From Salinispora arenicola (lineage in GTDB: Bacteria; Actinomycetota; Actinomycetes; Mycobacteriales; Micromonosporaceae), in NCBI RefSeq assembly GCF_006716065.1, contig NZ_VFOL01000001.1, forward strand, positions 620,001-684,000: 64,000 bases of DNA, given 5' to 3'. How positions within the stretch are numbered: the stretch's first letter is position 1; every line of letters starts with the position of its first letter. A program made the position numbers and the translations under genes. Below, piece after piece: positions 28,846 to 38,189 of this stretch. Under the pieces are notes generated by a model. The model ran no database searches, was not told where the DNA came from, and saw only the letters and a list, made by a program, of their open reading frames with translations.

Positions 28846-28863
28846 GGCGAACCACAGTTCGCC
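28846..28863 (+). terminator. Hairpin after the lipase gene
   Basis: A perfect 7-bp stem GGCGAAC / GTTCGCC with a 4-nt loop begins 15 bp after the lipase stop. Confidence 0.5.
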
Positions 28864-28900
28864 GGGCACACGGCGGCCCTCAGCCAAGAGCTATCGCAAC

Positions 28901-28946
28901 CAGCCAGGGGCGAGTTCTCGATCATCCGAGGACCCGCCCCTGGCTG
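28901..28946. terminator. Bidirectional hairpin between the lipase and the Liv operon
   Basis: Perfect 12-bp arms CAGCCAGGGGCG (28901-28912) and CGCCCCTGGCTG (28935-28946) flank a 22-nt loop. The hairpin lies between converging transcripts. Confidence 0.6.
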
Positions 28947-29031
28947 CTGTTCAACTCTGCCCTCGCCGTGACCTGACTGCTCGCCTCACCGGTGCGTGGC
29001 AGCATCAGTATCGACGAGTACCCGACGGAAC

Positions 29032-29052
29032 GGGGGCCGGAACCCGGCCCCC
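29032..29052 (-). terminator. Terminator hairpin of the Liv-type operon
   Basis: A perfect 9-bp stem GGGGGCCGG / CCGGCCCCC with a 3-nt loop lies about 40 bp past the stop of the fused ATPase gene. Confidence 0.7.
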
Positions 29053-29093
29053 GCGCCCCGGTAGCTCTCACCCGGTCGGTCATGACTGCGGAA

Positions 29094-30611
29094 TCATCGG
29101 GTCGGGGCGGCGGTCGGAACGGTGAGCAGGTCATGCAGCTCGGTGGGGTACTCACGGATGTCGGCCGTTGCGACGTGGCGGACGATTCGGGCGCGGTCCA
29201 AGACCGCGATGTCGTGTGCGACCTGGCAGGCCAGGGCAAGGTTCTGCTCCGCGAGCAAAACAGCGGTACCGGCGGCGGCGAGGCCGGTGACCATCGTTGC
29301 GAGCTGGCCGACGACGGCGGGGGCGAGCCCTTCGGAGGGCTCGTCGAGCAGCAGCACATCGGGGTTGGTAAGCAACGCACGGGCCAGGGCGAGCATCTGC
29401 TGCTCTCCCCCGGAGAGCTGGTGCGGGCGATGACGGCGCCGCTGCGCCAGCGCGGGGAACAGGTCGAGGACGTGACGGGCATCAACCGCCCCGGACCGGG
29501 TCGAGCGCGGTCGAGGCAGGGTGAGGTGTTCGTCGACGGTGAGTCCGGCGAACAGGCGGCGCCCCTGCGGGACGATGCCGAGGCCGGCGTGGGCGCGGCG
29601 GCGGGCGTCACACCCGGTCAAGGACTGCCCATGCAGGAGGACATCGGTGCCAGGTTCGGTGGGGTGCAGACCGGCGATGGCGTTGAGCAGGGTGGACTTG
29701 CCCGCACCGTTGCGACCGACGACTGCGGTCACTCGCCCGGCTCGCACGTCGAGGGTGATATCGGTGAGCATGGGCGCACCGGTGTAGCCCGCACGCAGGT
29801 TGCGCACACGGAGGACGGGTGTGCCCACCACGGTGGTGGTGGTCGAGTTGTCCGGGACGCCGCCCGACGCAGGGCCGGTGGAGGTGTCCACGCCGAGGTA
29901 CACACGTCGCACGTCGGGGTGCTCACGAATCGCGGTGGGAGCCCCGGTGGCGACGTGCTGACCATGGTGCAGGACCGTCACGGTGTCAGCCACGGCGGCG
30001 ACGAAGTCGAGGTTGTGATCGACCAGCAGCACGGTGATCTCGCCGGACAGCGCACGGATCAGCTGGGCCAGCCCGCTGACCTCATCGGTGGCGAGGCCGG
30101 CGGTGGGCTCGTCGAGCAGCAGCAGCCGAGGCTGAGCGGCGAGGGCGACAGCGATCTCGAGGCGGCGCTGGTCGCCGTAGGCAAGCCGTGCGGCAGGCTG
30201 GTCGGCGTGCGCGGTGAGGCCGACCTGGTCCAGCGCGGTGTGGGCGGCCGTCACCGCGGACGGCCGCGTCCGTAACGCCGAAAGGCGCTGCCCGGGGACG
30301 GCGAACAGTACATTCTGTATGGCGGTGAGTGGACCGGCGAGCGCGGGATGCTGCCAGGTGCGGGCAATACCAGCGCGGGCACGGCGGTGGGCGGGCCAAC
30401 GATGAACGTCCTCGCCGGCGAAGTGGATCCGGCCCGAGGTGGGGCGCAGGGTGCCAGCAACGAGGTGCAGCAGGGTGGACTTGCCGGCACCGTTCGGGCC
30501 GATGATCGCGTGCCGGGCCCCCGGGCGGAGCTCAACGCTGACCTCGTCGACTGCTCGACGGGCGCCGTAGGAGTGGCTGACGGCCGCGAGGCGTAGTAGC
30601 GCGGTGGTCAC
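29094..30611 (-). CDS. Fused LivG-LivF ABC transporter ATPase
   Basis: This single 505-residue polypeptide holds both ATPases of a branched-chain-amino-acid-type transporter. Domain 1 has GPNGAGKST near residue 38, AYGDQRRLEIAVAL and LLLDEPTAG, a LivG pattern. Domain 2 has GRNGAGKST near residue 300, LSGGEQQMLALARAL and LLLDEPSEGLAP, a LivF pattern. A linker of about 20 residues joins them. The GTG at 30611 overlaps the livM stop (GTGA). In most liv systems the two ATPases are separate genes, so fusion fixes their pairing. The substrate may be an amino acid, urea or another small polar solute. Confidence 0.9.
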   Translation of the reverse strand: MTTALLRLAAVSHSYGARRAVDEVSVELRPGARHAIIGPNGAGKSTLLHLVAGTLRPTSGRIHFAGEDVHRWPAHRRARAGIARTWQHPALAGPLTAIQNVLFAVPGQRLSALRTRPSAVTAAHTALDQVGLTAHADQPAARLAYGDQRRLEIAVALAAQPRLLLLDEPTAGLATDEVSGLAQLIRALSGEITVLLVDHNLDFVAAVADTVTVLHHGQHVATGAPTAIREHPDVRRVYLGVDTSTGPASGGVPDNSTTTTVVGTPVLRVRNLRAGYTGAPMLTDITLDVRAGRVTAVVGRNGAGKSTLLNAIAGLHPTEPGTDVLLHGQSLTGCDARRRAHAGLGIVPQGRRLFAGLTVDEHLTLPRPRSTRSGAVDARHVLDLFPALAQRRRHRPHQLSGGEQQMLALARALLTNPDVLLLDEPSEGLAPAVVGQLATMVTGLAAAGTAVLLAEQNLALACQVAHDIAVLDRARIVRHVATADIREYPTELHDLLTVPTAAPTR

Positions 30612-31594
30612 GTCCGCCTCCCGGAGAGTCGGAGGGTGAGGCCGGCCAGGCGCCGCCGGGGAAGGTAGGCCAGCAGCAGGAAGCACAGACCGAGCAGGGT
30701 GGGGCCGTGGCCGCCGAGCAGCCCGCTGGCCCAGTCCCGGGCCGCGACGAGGAGGAACGCTCCGGCACAGGCACCGGTCATGCTGCCCGATCCGATGAGC
30801 GCAGCGGCCAACGCGAGGGCGGAGACGCCCATCGCGGCGTCAGCGGGTGAGACGTAGCGGGTCACCGCGATGACCAACGCACCGGACGCGCCAGCGATGC
30901 CCCCGGCGATCGTGTAGGCGGCGAGCAGTAGACGACCGGTGTGGTGCCCCGCCGCCTGCACCCGGGGTTCGTGGGCGGCGATACCGCGCAGGAGCAGAGC
31001 GAACCGGGTCCTGACGAGGACCGCCACGGCGGCACCGACGACCAGAGTGCAGGCCAGCACGTACAGGTACACCCAGCCCGGCCGGACCATCGCCGGCAGG
31101 CCGGGCAGTGCGACGACGGGCGCGATGTGGATACCCTCGCTGCCCCCGGGGGCCCACTGGTTGGCGGCAGCGTGGACAAGCTCGCCCAGGCCAAAGGTCA
31201 CCATAAGGAAGGTGATGCCCCGGGCCCGCACGGCGAGCCAGCCGGTGAGCACGGCGGCGATCGCCCCGGCCGCGGTGGCCGCGAGCAGTTGGACCGGGCC
31301 AAGGCTGGTCACCGTCGCGACACTCGCGGCGGTATAGGCGCCGACGAGCAGATAGGCGGCCTGCCCCAACGGCGACAGTCCAGCCCAACCCACCAGCAGC
31401 TGGGCACTCATCGCGAGTACGGCCATGACCAGTGCGGTCGCGGCGAGTGCGATCACGTACCCGTTGACCAGCCACGGCAACGCCACGGCCGCCGCCAGGC
31501 CCAGGGAACCGAGGGTGGGCATACCCCAGGAGGGCGGCCGAAGCGGCCCGCGCCCCGGGGTGCCAGTAGCCGCGGGAGTCAGAGTGGTGCTCAC
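30608..31594 (-). CDS. LivM-type ABC permease
   Basis: This 328-residue permease has about nine helices. GITFLMVTFGLGELVHAAAN matches the LivM stretch, and the cytosolic EAA-like loop lies around RFALLLRGIAAHEPRVQAAG. The GTG at 31594 overlaps the livH stop and the stop overlaps the ATPase start (both GTGA). It pairs with the LivH-type permease to form the membrane channel. Confidence 0.9.
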   Translation of the reverse strand: MSTTLTPAATGTPGRGPLRPPSWGMPTLGSLGLAAAVALPWLVNGYVIALAATALVMAVLAMSAQLLVGWAGLSPLGQAAYLLVGAYTAASVATVTSLGPVQLLAATAAGAIAAVLTGWLAVRARGITFLMVTFGLGELVHAAANQWAPGGSEGIHIAPVVALPGLPAMVRPGWVYLYVLACTLVVGAAVAVLVRTRFALLLRGIAAHEPRVQAAGHHTGRLLLAAYTIAGGIAGASGALVIAVTRYVSPADAAMGVSALALAAALIGSGSMTGACAGAFLLVAARDWASGLLGGHGPTLLGLCFLLLAYLPRRRLAGLTLRLSGRRT

Positions 31595-32469
31595 GCGGGC
31601 TGTCCCGGGATCGTAGTGCGCTGCCGGACGGTGAGCGCGGCGAGCATGGCCGCGGCGAGGATGAATGCGGCGGCGCCAGGGGCGATCGCGACGCCGAGGG
31701 TGAGGGTCTGTCCAACGCCGAGCGCGGCGAGCAGGGCGCCCCGAATGCTACCGAGGCCACCGACGACACAGACGATCAGCGAGTACACCAGTACGGTGGT
31801 GTCCACCCCGGGAGACGGCCCGATAACCGGTGCACCCAGCACCCCGGCGGTCACGGCGAGGACTGCCCCGCCGACCAACACGCCAGCACGCACGGCACCC
31901 GTACGCAGCCCGGTGGCGGCGGCCATACCCGGATCGGCGACCACCGCGCGTACGATCGCCCCGGCACGGGAGCGTTCGACGAGCCAGAACAGTCCCACCA
32001 CCACCACGAGGCCGATCGCAATGAACAGCAGCCGGTAGATCGGGTACTGGTAGTCGCCCAGGCTCACCGAGCCGGCGACAGCCCGGGGCGGGTCGACCGA
32101 GCGCGGTTCGGCGCCGAACACCCTGCTGAACTGGTCGGCGGCGATGTAGGCGATGCCGAGGGTGGCCAGTACCTGATCCAGCGGCCGATCGACGAGGGGG
32201 CGCACCACGACGGCGAGACCCACCCCGCCGAGGGTGCCCAACACCACGGCGACGGCCAGCGCGAGGGCGAGGCCACCCCAGCCGCCGTCGGCAAGGTGCC
32301 AGGCGAGGTAGGCACCGGCAAGGTAGAGGGTGCCGTGGGCCAACGAGAACACCCCGGCCACGCCGACGATCAGCGTGAGGCCCGCGGCGATGGTGAACAG
32401 CAGCAGCCCGTACGCGACACCGTCCAACGCGGTGATCGTGTAGGGGCCGACCAGCACGTTCAGGCCCAC
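31591..32469 (-). CDS. LivH-type ABC permease
   Basis: This 292-residue permease has about eight helices. Key stretches are GVAYGLLLFTIAAGLTLIVG, FSLAHGTLYLAGAYLAW and VVGGLGSIRGALLAALGVG, all classic LivH. The GTG at 32469 has GGGAGGC upstream. It lies 31 bp after the methyltransferase gene on the same strand. Confidence 0.9.
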   Translation of the reverse strand: MGLNVLVGPYTITALDGVAYGLLLFTIAAGLTLIVGVAGVFSLAHGTLYLAGAYLAWHLADGGWGGLALALAVAVVLGTLGGVGLAVVVRPLVDRPLDQVLATLGIAYIAADQFSRVFGAEPRSVDPPRAVAGSVSLGDYQYPIYRLLFIAIGLVVVVGLFWLVERSRAGAIVRAVVADPGMAAATGLRTGAVRAGVLVGGAVLAVTAGVLGAPVIGPSPGVDTTVLVYSLIVCVVGGLGSIRGALLAALGVGQTLTLGVAIAPGAAAFILAAAMLAALTVRQRTTIPGQPA

Positions 32470-32500
32470 GGCACTGCCTCCCTTCCCGGCTGCGTGTGGG

Positions 32501-33298
32501 TCAGGCCGGGCTGGGGCGGCGACCGACGGTGGTGTGCATCAGATATCCCGACAGAACCAGATCCGGGTCCATCAGCACCTGCCGCAGTTCGGCCAGTTCC
32601 TCCCGGGACATGCCGACGCCGAGTAGCTCGGACTCGCGCTGGATCGAGTTGGACCGGTGCAGCAGGCAGATGCCGGTGCCGCCACGCCACGAACGCGACT
32701 CGATGTGGCTTTCGACGTCCGCCAGGCCGATGCTCATCATCGCCTCCGGCGCGCGCTTGGCCCAGCCCATGTCCGCCCCACGTGACTCACCGAAGGACAT
32801 CAGGGCGTCCTGGAACCTCTCGAACAGCTCGGTGGCGCGGGGGCTGGGGCTGCGGCGGACCATGTCCCGCCACGTGCAGTCCCAGTCCGCCACCACGACC
32901 ACCCCACCCGGGGCGAGTGCCTGCGCCAGCTGAGCCAGGACCTGCTCCCGTTCGGGCAGGTGCATCAGCACCAGCCGCGCCACCACGGCCTGCTGCGACC
33001 CGTCCAGCGCCAAGGTCCGGACGTCCCCGGTCCGCACGGTCACGTTGGGGCCGGCCGGGATATGTCGGGGGTCCAGGTCCACCGCGGTGACGTGCCCGTC
33101 CGGAGCGACCTGGTCGGAGAGCCAGGTGGTCAGCGTGCCCGCCCCCGCACCGATGTCGGTGACGTTCCAGCCCGGCTGCAAGCCGGCGTCGGTCAGGATC
33201 CGGCGGGTACCGGAGTCGAGGATCTCGCCGAGGAACCGCAACTGGTTGGCGGCTTCGTCGGTGGCGTTGTCAAACATGTACCCGGTGGTCGCGGTCAT
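32501..33298 (-). CDS. Class I SAM-dependent methyltransferase in the transporter operon
   Basis: This 265-residue methyltransferase has motif I VTDIGAGAGTLTTWL near residue 45, the acidic VDLDPRH and LAPGGVVVVADWD. No membrane segment or substrate-specific motif is recognised. The ATG at 33298 (MTATTGYMFDNATDE) has GGAGAG nine bases upstream. It lies 17 bp after the solute-binding protein gene and 31 bp before livH, inside the operon. Such an enzyme is not part of ordinary liv systems. It may modify the imported solute, but nothing in the sequence identifies the target. Confidence 0.8.
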   Translation of the reverse strand: MTATTGYMFDNATDEAANQLRFLGEILDSGTRRILTDAGLQPGWNVTDIGAGAGTLTTWLSDQVAPDGHVTAVDLDPRHIPAGPNVTVRTGDVRTLALDGSQQAVVARLVLMHLPEREQVLAQLAQALAPGGVVVVADWDCTWRDMVRRSPSPRATELFERFQDALMSFGESRGADMGWAKRAPEAMMSIGLADVESHIESRSWRGGTGICLLHRSNSIQRESELLGVGMSREELAELRQVLMDPDLVLSGYLMHTTVGRRPSPA

Positions 33299-33315
33299 CG
33301 CGTCGATCTCTCCGT

Positions 33316-34587
33316 TCAGGAGCCGAGAGTGGTCAGTGTCTGCACGGTGCGGTTGACCCACACCTGTCCGTCCTGGGCGACCTCGCGCAGGTAGTAGGCC
33401 TGCACCGGGGTATGGTTCACCGGCCCGAACTGCCAGGCCCCCCGGGGTGAGTCGATCGACCCGACCCGCGACAACGCCGCCGTCAGCGACTGCGAGGTCA
33501 GCTCACCGCTCTCCGCGGCCGGGGCGGACTGGCCGTCCGACGTAGCCGCCGGCGCGTTCGGGTGGGCGAGCGCTTCGGCGATGGCCTTGTCCAGTACGAG
33601 CGCTGCGTCCCACGCGCACACGTGGTAGAGATTGGGCAGCTTTCCATCGTTGGCCGCCGCGAATCGACGTACAAAGTCCCGGTTCGCGGCGTTATCCAGG
33701 GTGGTGGAGTAGTTCAACGCCGTATAGATGCCCTTGGCCTGTTCGCCGAGCGCCGTCAACGAGGGGCCTTCGGTAAGAAAGCCCGAAGCGTACAGCGGCG
33801 TGGTGATGCCGTACTGCCGGTACTGCTTGACGAACTCGACGGCGCTGGTGCCGGCGTAGAAGGTGTAAACTGCGGCCGCACCAGAATCCTTGATCTTCGT
33901 CAGGTACGGAGAGAACTCGGTTGTCGGGGCTGGCGCCCACGGCGTCCACGTCGGCTCCTCACCCGGGTTGGCGAGCTTTCCGCCGGCTCTCCGGAACGCG
34001 TCGACAAACCCGCCGATCTGGTCGTGCCCCCCGATGTAGTCCGGGCCGATGACCCACACCCGGCCCTCGCCCACCTCCTGACGCAGATAGTCAGCGATCG
34101 ACGCACCGGTCTCCTGACTCAACCACGACGTCGACCACAGGTAGGTCGGGTCATCCACGGTCGACGGCCGTCCGCCGATGCCGATCAGGGGTACCCCGGA
34201 CTCCTTCAACAGCGGGTACACCGTCTGCACCGTGTCCGCGGTCGCCCCGCCCACCAGGGCGAGGACCTTGTCCTGCTCGATCAGTTTGCGCGCCGACGCG
34301 AGGGCGGTGGCCTTACCGTCGCCCTCGTCGGCCTCGATCACCCGCACCGGCCGACCGCCCAGCTCACCACCCAGCTTTTCCAGCGCCAGCCGCCACCCGG
34401 CGGCCTGGTCGTCGCCGATCGCCTTGTAGGGGCCGGACTTCGGCACGATCAGACCGATGCTGATCTCCTCACCGCTGTTGTCCGAGCCGCCGAGGCTGGA
34501 CCCGGTGCATGCGGTGACGGCCATCAGCAGAGCGGCGGCGATCACCAGTCGCCACCGAGACCGACCCGTGGTCTGTTGGGGAGTCAC
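33316..34587 (-). CDS. Lipoprotein solute-binding protein, Liv/amide family
   Basis: This 423-residue periplasmic-type binding protein is anchored as a lipoprotein. The signal peptide ends in the lipobox MAVTAC with Cys27, followed by a Ser/Gly-rich linker. The two-lobed domain has ISIGLIVPKSGPYKAIGDDQ and VLALVGGATADTVQTVYPLL, as in LivJ-type receptors. The GTG at 34587 follows AAAGGAC. A longer ORF to 34896 reads through non-conserved sequence into the roadblock gene. It should capture the solute for the permeases downstream. A role as ligand receptor for the sensor kinase upstream is possible. Confidence 0.9.
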   Translation of the reverse strand: MTPQQTTGRSRWRLVIAAALLMAVTACTGSSLGGSDNSGEEISIGLIVPKSGPYKAIGDDQAAGWRLALEKLGGELGGRPVRVIEADEGDGKATALASARKLIEQDKVLALVGGATADTVQTVYPLLKESGVPLIGIGGRPSTVDDPTYLWSTSWLSQETGASIADYLRQEVGEGRVWVIGPDYIGGHDQIGGFVDAFRRAGGKLANPGEEPTWTPWAPAPTTEFSPYLTKIKDSGAAAVYTFYAGTSAVEFVKQYRQYGITTPLYASGFLTEGPSLTALGEQAKGIYTALNYSTTLDNAANRDFVRRFAAANDGKLPNLYHVCAWDAALVLDKAIAEALAHPNAPAATSDGQSAPAAESGELTSQSLTAALSRVGSIDSPRGAWQFGPVNHTPVQAYYLREVAQDGQVWVNRTVQTLTTLGS

Positions 34588-34738
34588 AGAGATCGCAGTC
34601 CTTTCGTCGAAGTGTGCTTCCAAGGAGGGCGGGAGGTGGTGGGTGGCAAGGTCGATCACGCTGGTATCCGGCCCGAGCTGGTCACCACCGCGTGGACAGG
34701 CCCCGCGAACACCGGCATGGGTCAGCCGCCGGCACGAC

Positions 34739-35149
34739 TCAGCCAGCCACGCGCGGCCCCGGCTTGACCTGCTCACCGATTCGCGCCGCGAGCGCTGCCA
34801 ACTCGTAGGCGACCAGAGACGGATCGCAGCCGGTGCCGGCCAGGGCCGCCAGCGAGGACCCGTCGGGCACCTGCTGCACGACGAGGATTCCGTCACGCAT
34901 CATCAGCAACTGGAACTGCACACCGCCGGTCTCCAGCAGGTCGGTCGCACCTCGGGCCAGGCTGACCAGACCGGAGACGATCGCGGCGAGGTGGTCGCCC
35001 CGGTCCTCCTCCAGACCTTCGGTGCTGGCCAGAAGCAGACCATCGGCAGAAACCGCGACCACGTGCGCCACGGCTGGGATCTGCTTGGCCAAACCGTTGA
35101 GCACTGTCGACAGCTGTGGATCTCGAGGCATACCGCTTGTAACGCTCAT
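34739..35149 (-). CDS. Roadblock/LC7 domain protein (conservon CvnB type)
   Basis: This 136-residue roadblock fold begins LNGLAKQIPAVAHVVAVSADGLLLAST, the standard opening of actinobacterial conservon B proteins. These proteins act with a membrane sensor kinase, a DUF742 protein and a small GTPase. Its ATG overlaps the kinase stop by one base (TGATG). No DUF742 or GTPase gene follows: the next gene is the solute-binding protein after 151 bp. The conservon is therefore cut to two members here. Confidence 0.92.
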   Translation of the reverse strand: MSVTSGMPRDPQLSTVLNGLAKQIPAVAHVVAVSADGLLLASTEGLEEDRGDHLAAIVSGLVSLARGATDLLETGGVQFQLLMMRDGILVVQQVPDGSSLAALAGTGCDPSLVAYELAALAARIGEQVKPGPRVAG

Positions 35150-37680
35150 CAGCGTTCTCCTGTCGAGAGGGGAGGGGTGACAGATGCGGCCCGCAGACCG
35201 CGCATTGTGCCGGCTACCTGCGCTCTGATCGCCTCAGGATCAATCGACGCGGTGTACTCGGAGTCGGTGGACTGACTCGGCAGGGCACCTGCCACCTGCG
35301 CCTGCCGACGACGCCGAGGTAGCCCGGAGGCCGTAAGCCCGTCAGCGGTCAATTCCCCGGCGACCACTGGGTCCTGCCATCCGGCGTCGGCTGCGGTTCG
35401 GGGCCCTCCGTCGTCACTGCCCTGCGGCCACAACCGCGGCGACCGGGCCGCGCCCTCACGATTTTCCGGCGAACCGGTCTGGGCCGCGGGCGACGGGAGC
35501 GCGCGTCGCGCGGAGGGCACACGTGGCAACTCAACCGTCGCGTCCGCCCCCGGCGATGGCACCACCGTCGGAGACGGGCGGGTCGGGCCGGTCCAGCCGA
35601 CGCCCGGCGTCGACGAAGCAGCGGACGGTGTCGGCCCAGGCGGTAGTTCCGCCGGCGGCGACGAAGCCGGCCGGGTCCAGCGTTGGACCTGGCTGGGCAC
35701 GGCAATAATCTCCCGCACGCGCACGCGGGTCACGTATTCGGCCGGTACGGTCACCTCGGCGGTGACACCGGCGGGCTCGTTCCTGTGCAGGCAGGTACGT
35801 ACCCCGAACTCGTGCGCCAGGCGGGAAATCACGACCAGGCCCATCTGGTCGGTGATCGCGACGTCCACCTCCGGATTCGTCAGTAGCTGGTTGGCCCGCT
35901 CCAACTGCTCAGGGCGCAGCCCGATCCCGGTATCCGCGACCAGGATCTGCACGTCCCGGCCAGACCACACTGCGGAGACCCGAACCGGGTCCGCGGAGAA
36001 CCGGGTCGCGTTGTCCAACAACTCCGCGAGGATCGACTTGACCCCGTCAGCCGCGCGGGAGTCGATCTCGACCTCAACCAGCCGGTCCACGGTGACCCGT
36101 GCAAAGCCCTCGGTTTCCGACAACGCCGCGTTCACCAGGTCTCCGAGTTCGACTGGCTGACGCCGCGATTGCCCCGGGCCGCCGCCGGCCACGATCAACA
36201 GGTTCGTGCCGTACCGCCGTAGGCGAGTGGCCTGCTGGTCAGCGGCAAAGACTCGGGCCAGCCGGTCCGGGTCCTCCTCATCACGCTCAAGATTGTCGAT
36301 GCTGCCCAGTAGTTGCTCGGTCAGTGCCTGCACTCGACGCCCGATCGATGTGATCATGGCGCTCACCAGCGCACGTCCACGCGCCTGATCCGCTGTCGCG
36401 TCCACCGCCGAGCGCAACACCAGGTTGAACGCATGGGCGACCCGGCCCACCTCGTCCCGGCCCACAACCGGTACGGAGACCGTGCCAGAATCCTCGGCCA
36501 ACCGCTGTGCCGCCGCAGGGTCCGTAGCCGCTCGCAGCCGCCCGACCAACCCCGGCAGTTCCACGTCCGCAACCCGTCGCGCGCCCTGCTCCAACAGGGA
36601 GAGTTGAGCGACCAGTGATCGTGCCACCCGCAACGCCGTGAGCACGGCGAGGGCCAGCATCACCGTCAGCACCACGGCCTGCACCACCGCCGCCCGAACC
36701 TGTTCCATCCACAAGTCGTCGGCGGTAGCTCCGATGTCGCGATTCACCACCGCCTGCACCTGAGCCAGCAGGTCCGTCCGAGCGGTCATCACCCGGCTCC
36801 ACTGCTCGGCACCGCCCGGCAGCCGTACCGGCTCGTACACCCCGGTACCCGACACCACCCCGTCAAATCGCACCGCTGCCAGCACGTCCGGGCCGGTCAT
36901 CGTCCGACCCAGTAGCGACTGCCACGATGACCGCGCCAGGACAGCGAACTCGCGCAGTGCCTCGTCCTGACTCGCCCGCGCGGCAACGACCTCAGCGTGC
37001 AGCGCCGGCGTCAGCCGTTGTGCCGCCACCGCCTGCAACACCGCCACCTGATGCTGGCCGACCGCCTCACGGGCCCGGGACAACGCCGCCGACGCTCGCA
37101 TCTCGTCCGCGAGCAGCGGGGTGACCCCGCTTTGCGCCATCGCGGGCAGCAGATCGTCCAGGTCGGCGACAACCCCTCGATAGCCGAAAGCAACCGCGGA
37201 CAGCGACACCAGCCCGTCGCCACGCACCCGCTGCCGTTGCGCTCCCACGTCCACCAGGCCCGCGCCCACCCTGGTCAGCACCGCACGTACGGATGCCGGC
37301 AGGTCGTCGAGCTGGTCACGCTGCTGGTGAAACCGCGCTACCGCCCGGTCCGTCTCCTGGACCGCGCGCTCGAAGTCCGCAGCGGTGACCTTCGTGCCCG
37401 GTAGCAACAGGCCCACGGCGGCGATGCGCTCGACCTGCAACCGCTGGGTCAGCTCGGCGGCAGCGACGCTCGCACTGAACATATTCCCGGAGCGTTGCGC
37501 AGCCCCAGCCTCTCCGATCGAGGACCAGAGCCCGAACCCCGTCGAAAGCACCGCTGCCAGTGCTGTCGGCACCACAATCAGCGCCGCCTTGACCCGGACT
37601 GGCATGTCCGCCAACCGTCGTGCTCCCACTGCGGAGCCCTGCCTCGTGGTCCTGTCCAAGCCCACCATCCCTGTGGTCAA
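35149..37680 (-). CDS. Conservon-type membrane sensor kinase with NIT domain
   Basis: This 843-residue protein has TM1 at about 30-52 and an extracellular NIT (nitrate/nitrite-sensing) helical domain at about 55-330. TM2 lies at about 335-355, followed by HAMP, a dimerisation helix region at 430-510 and a HATPase domain at 530-650. The N box ELLDNATRFS, G1 VADTGIGL and QMGLVVISRLA are intact. Where conservon kinases usually read LDHLATR, this protein reads AADQQATRLRR, so the expected His is Gln. The C-terminal 180 residues are Pro-rich and disordered. It is the first gene of the run that continues into the transporter. Confidence 0.88.
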   Translation of the reverse strand: MTTGMVGLDRTTRQGSAVGARRLADMPVRVKAALIVVPTALAAVLSTGFGLWSSIGEAGAAQRSGNMFSASVAAAELTQRLQVERIAAVGLLLPGTKVTAADFERAVQETDRAVARFHQQRDQLDDLPASVRAVLTRVGAGLVDVGAQRQRVRGDGLVSLSAVAFGYRGVVADLDDLLPAMAQSGVTPLLADEMRASAALSRAREAVGQHQVAVLQAVAAQRLTPALHAEVVAARASQDEALREFAVLARSSWQSLLGRTMTGPDVLAAVRFDGVVSGTGVYEPVRLPGGAEQWSRVMTARTDLLAQVQAVVNRDIGATADDLWMEQVRAAVVQAVVLTVMLALAVLTALRVARSLVAQLSLLEQGARRVADVELPGLVGRLRAATDPAAAQRLAEDSGTVSVPVVGRDEVGRVAHAFNLVLRSAVDATADQARGRALVSAMITSIGRRVQALTEQLLGSIDNLERDEEDPDRLARVFAADQQATRLRRYGTNLLIVAGGGPGQSRRQPVELGDLVNAALSETEGFARVTVDRLVEVEIDSRAADGVKSILAELLDNATRFSADPVRVSAVWSGRDVQILVADTGIGLRPEQLERANQLLTNPEVDVAITDQMGLVVISRLAHEFGVRTCLHRNEPAGVTAEVTVPAEYVTRVRVREIIAVPSQVQRWTRPASSPPAELPPGPTPSAASSTPGVGWTGPTRPSPTVVPSPGADATVELPRVPSARRALPSPAAQTGSPENREGAARSPRLWPQGSDDGGPRTAADAGWQDPVVAGELTADGLTASGLPRRRRQAQVAGALPSQSTDSEYTASIDPEAIRAQVAGTMRGLRAASVTPPLSTGER

Positions 37681-38189
37681 ACCGCTGGTTCGGGCCGCAA
37701 GCAGCTGGGGGACGACTCACACCAAGCCCCGTGCATGGGCCGCGGCGAAGGCCAACCCCAGCCCTTTCGCATGAGCGACGCCAGCCGCAGGCACAGCCGT
37801 TTCCATGAAGCTCCCTCAGGGCCGAGCCTCCTGGACGGAGACATCCGACCCGGCATGGTGAGGTGAAACCCCAGGTAGCAGACCGCCTCGCCAAGCAGGC
37901 GACTAGCCGCTCAGCGACTATCGATACCGTCGCTGGTTCATTAGACGCGGGGCATGCCCAAAAATCAACCACCAAACTACGGACCCGGGACCGACTACTT
38001 GGTCCGGGGAAAGGCTCAATTGAACAGCTGATAAGTAGGGCCGTTCGATGCTATGTCGATGAGTACGGATATCACGATGAGTGAGGTCCATTGGGTACAG
38101 GCGCGCAGGTCTAATCTGCCAGATCGGGCACGGCCCGCGCGTGGCATATCGTGGGGCAGCGGAAAACGTAGGCAGTCCGTTAGCCTTGA
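37681..38189. other. Intergenic region with lowered GC, no gene supported
   Basis: Upstream of the kinase gene and before the DUF2397 relic. Bases 37960-38050 are AT-richer than average (for example CAATTGAACAGCTGATAAG). It should hold the kinase operon promoter, but I cannot pick boxes with confidence. Confidence 0.4.
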
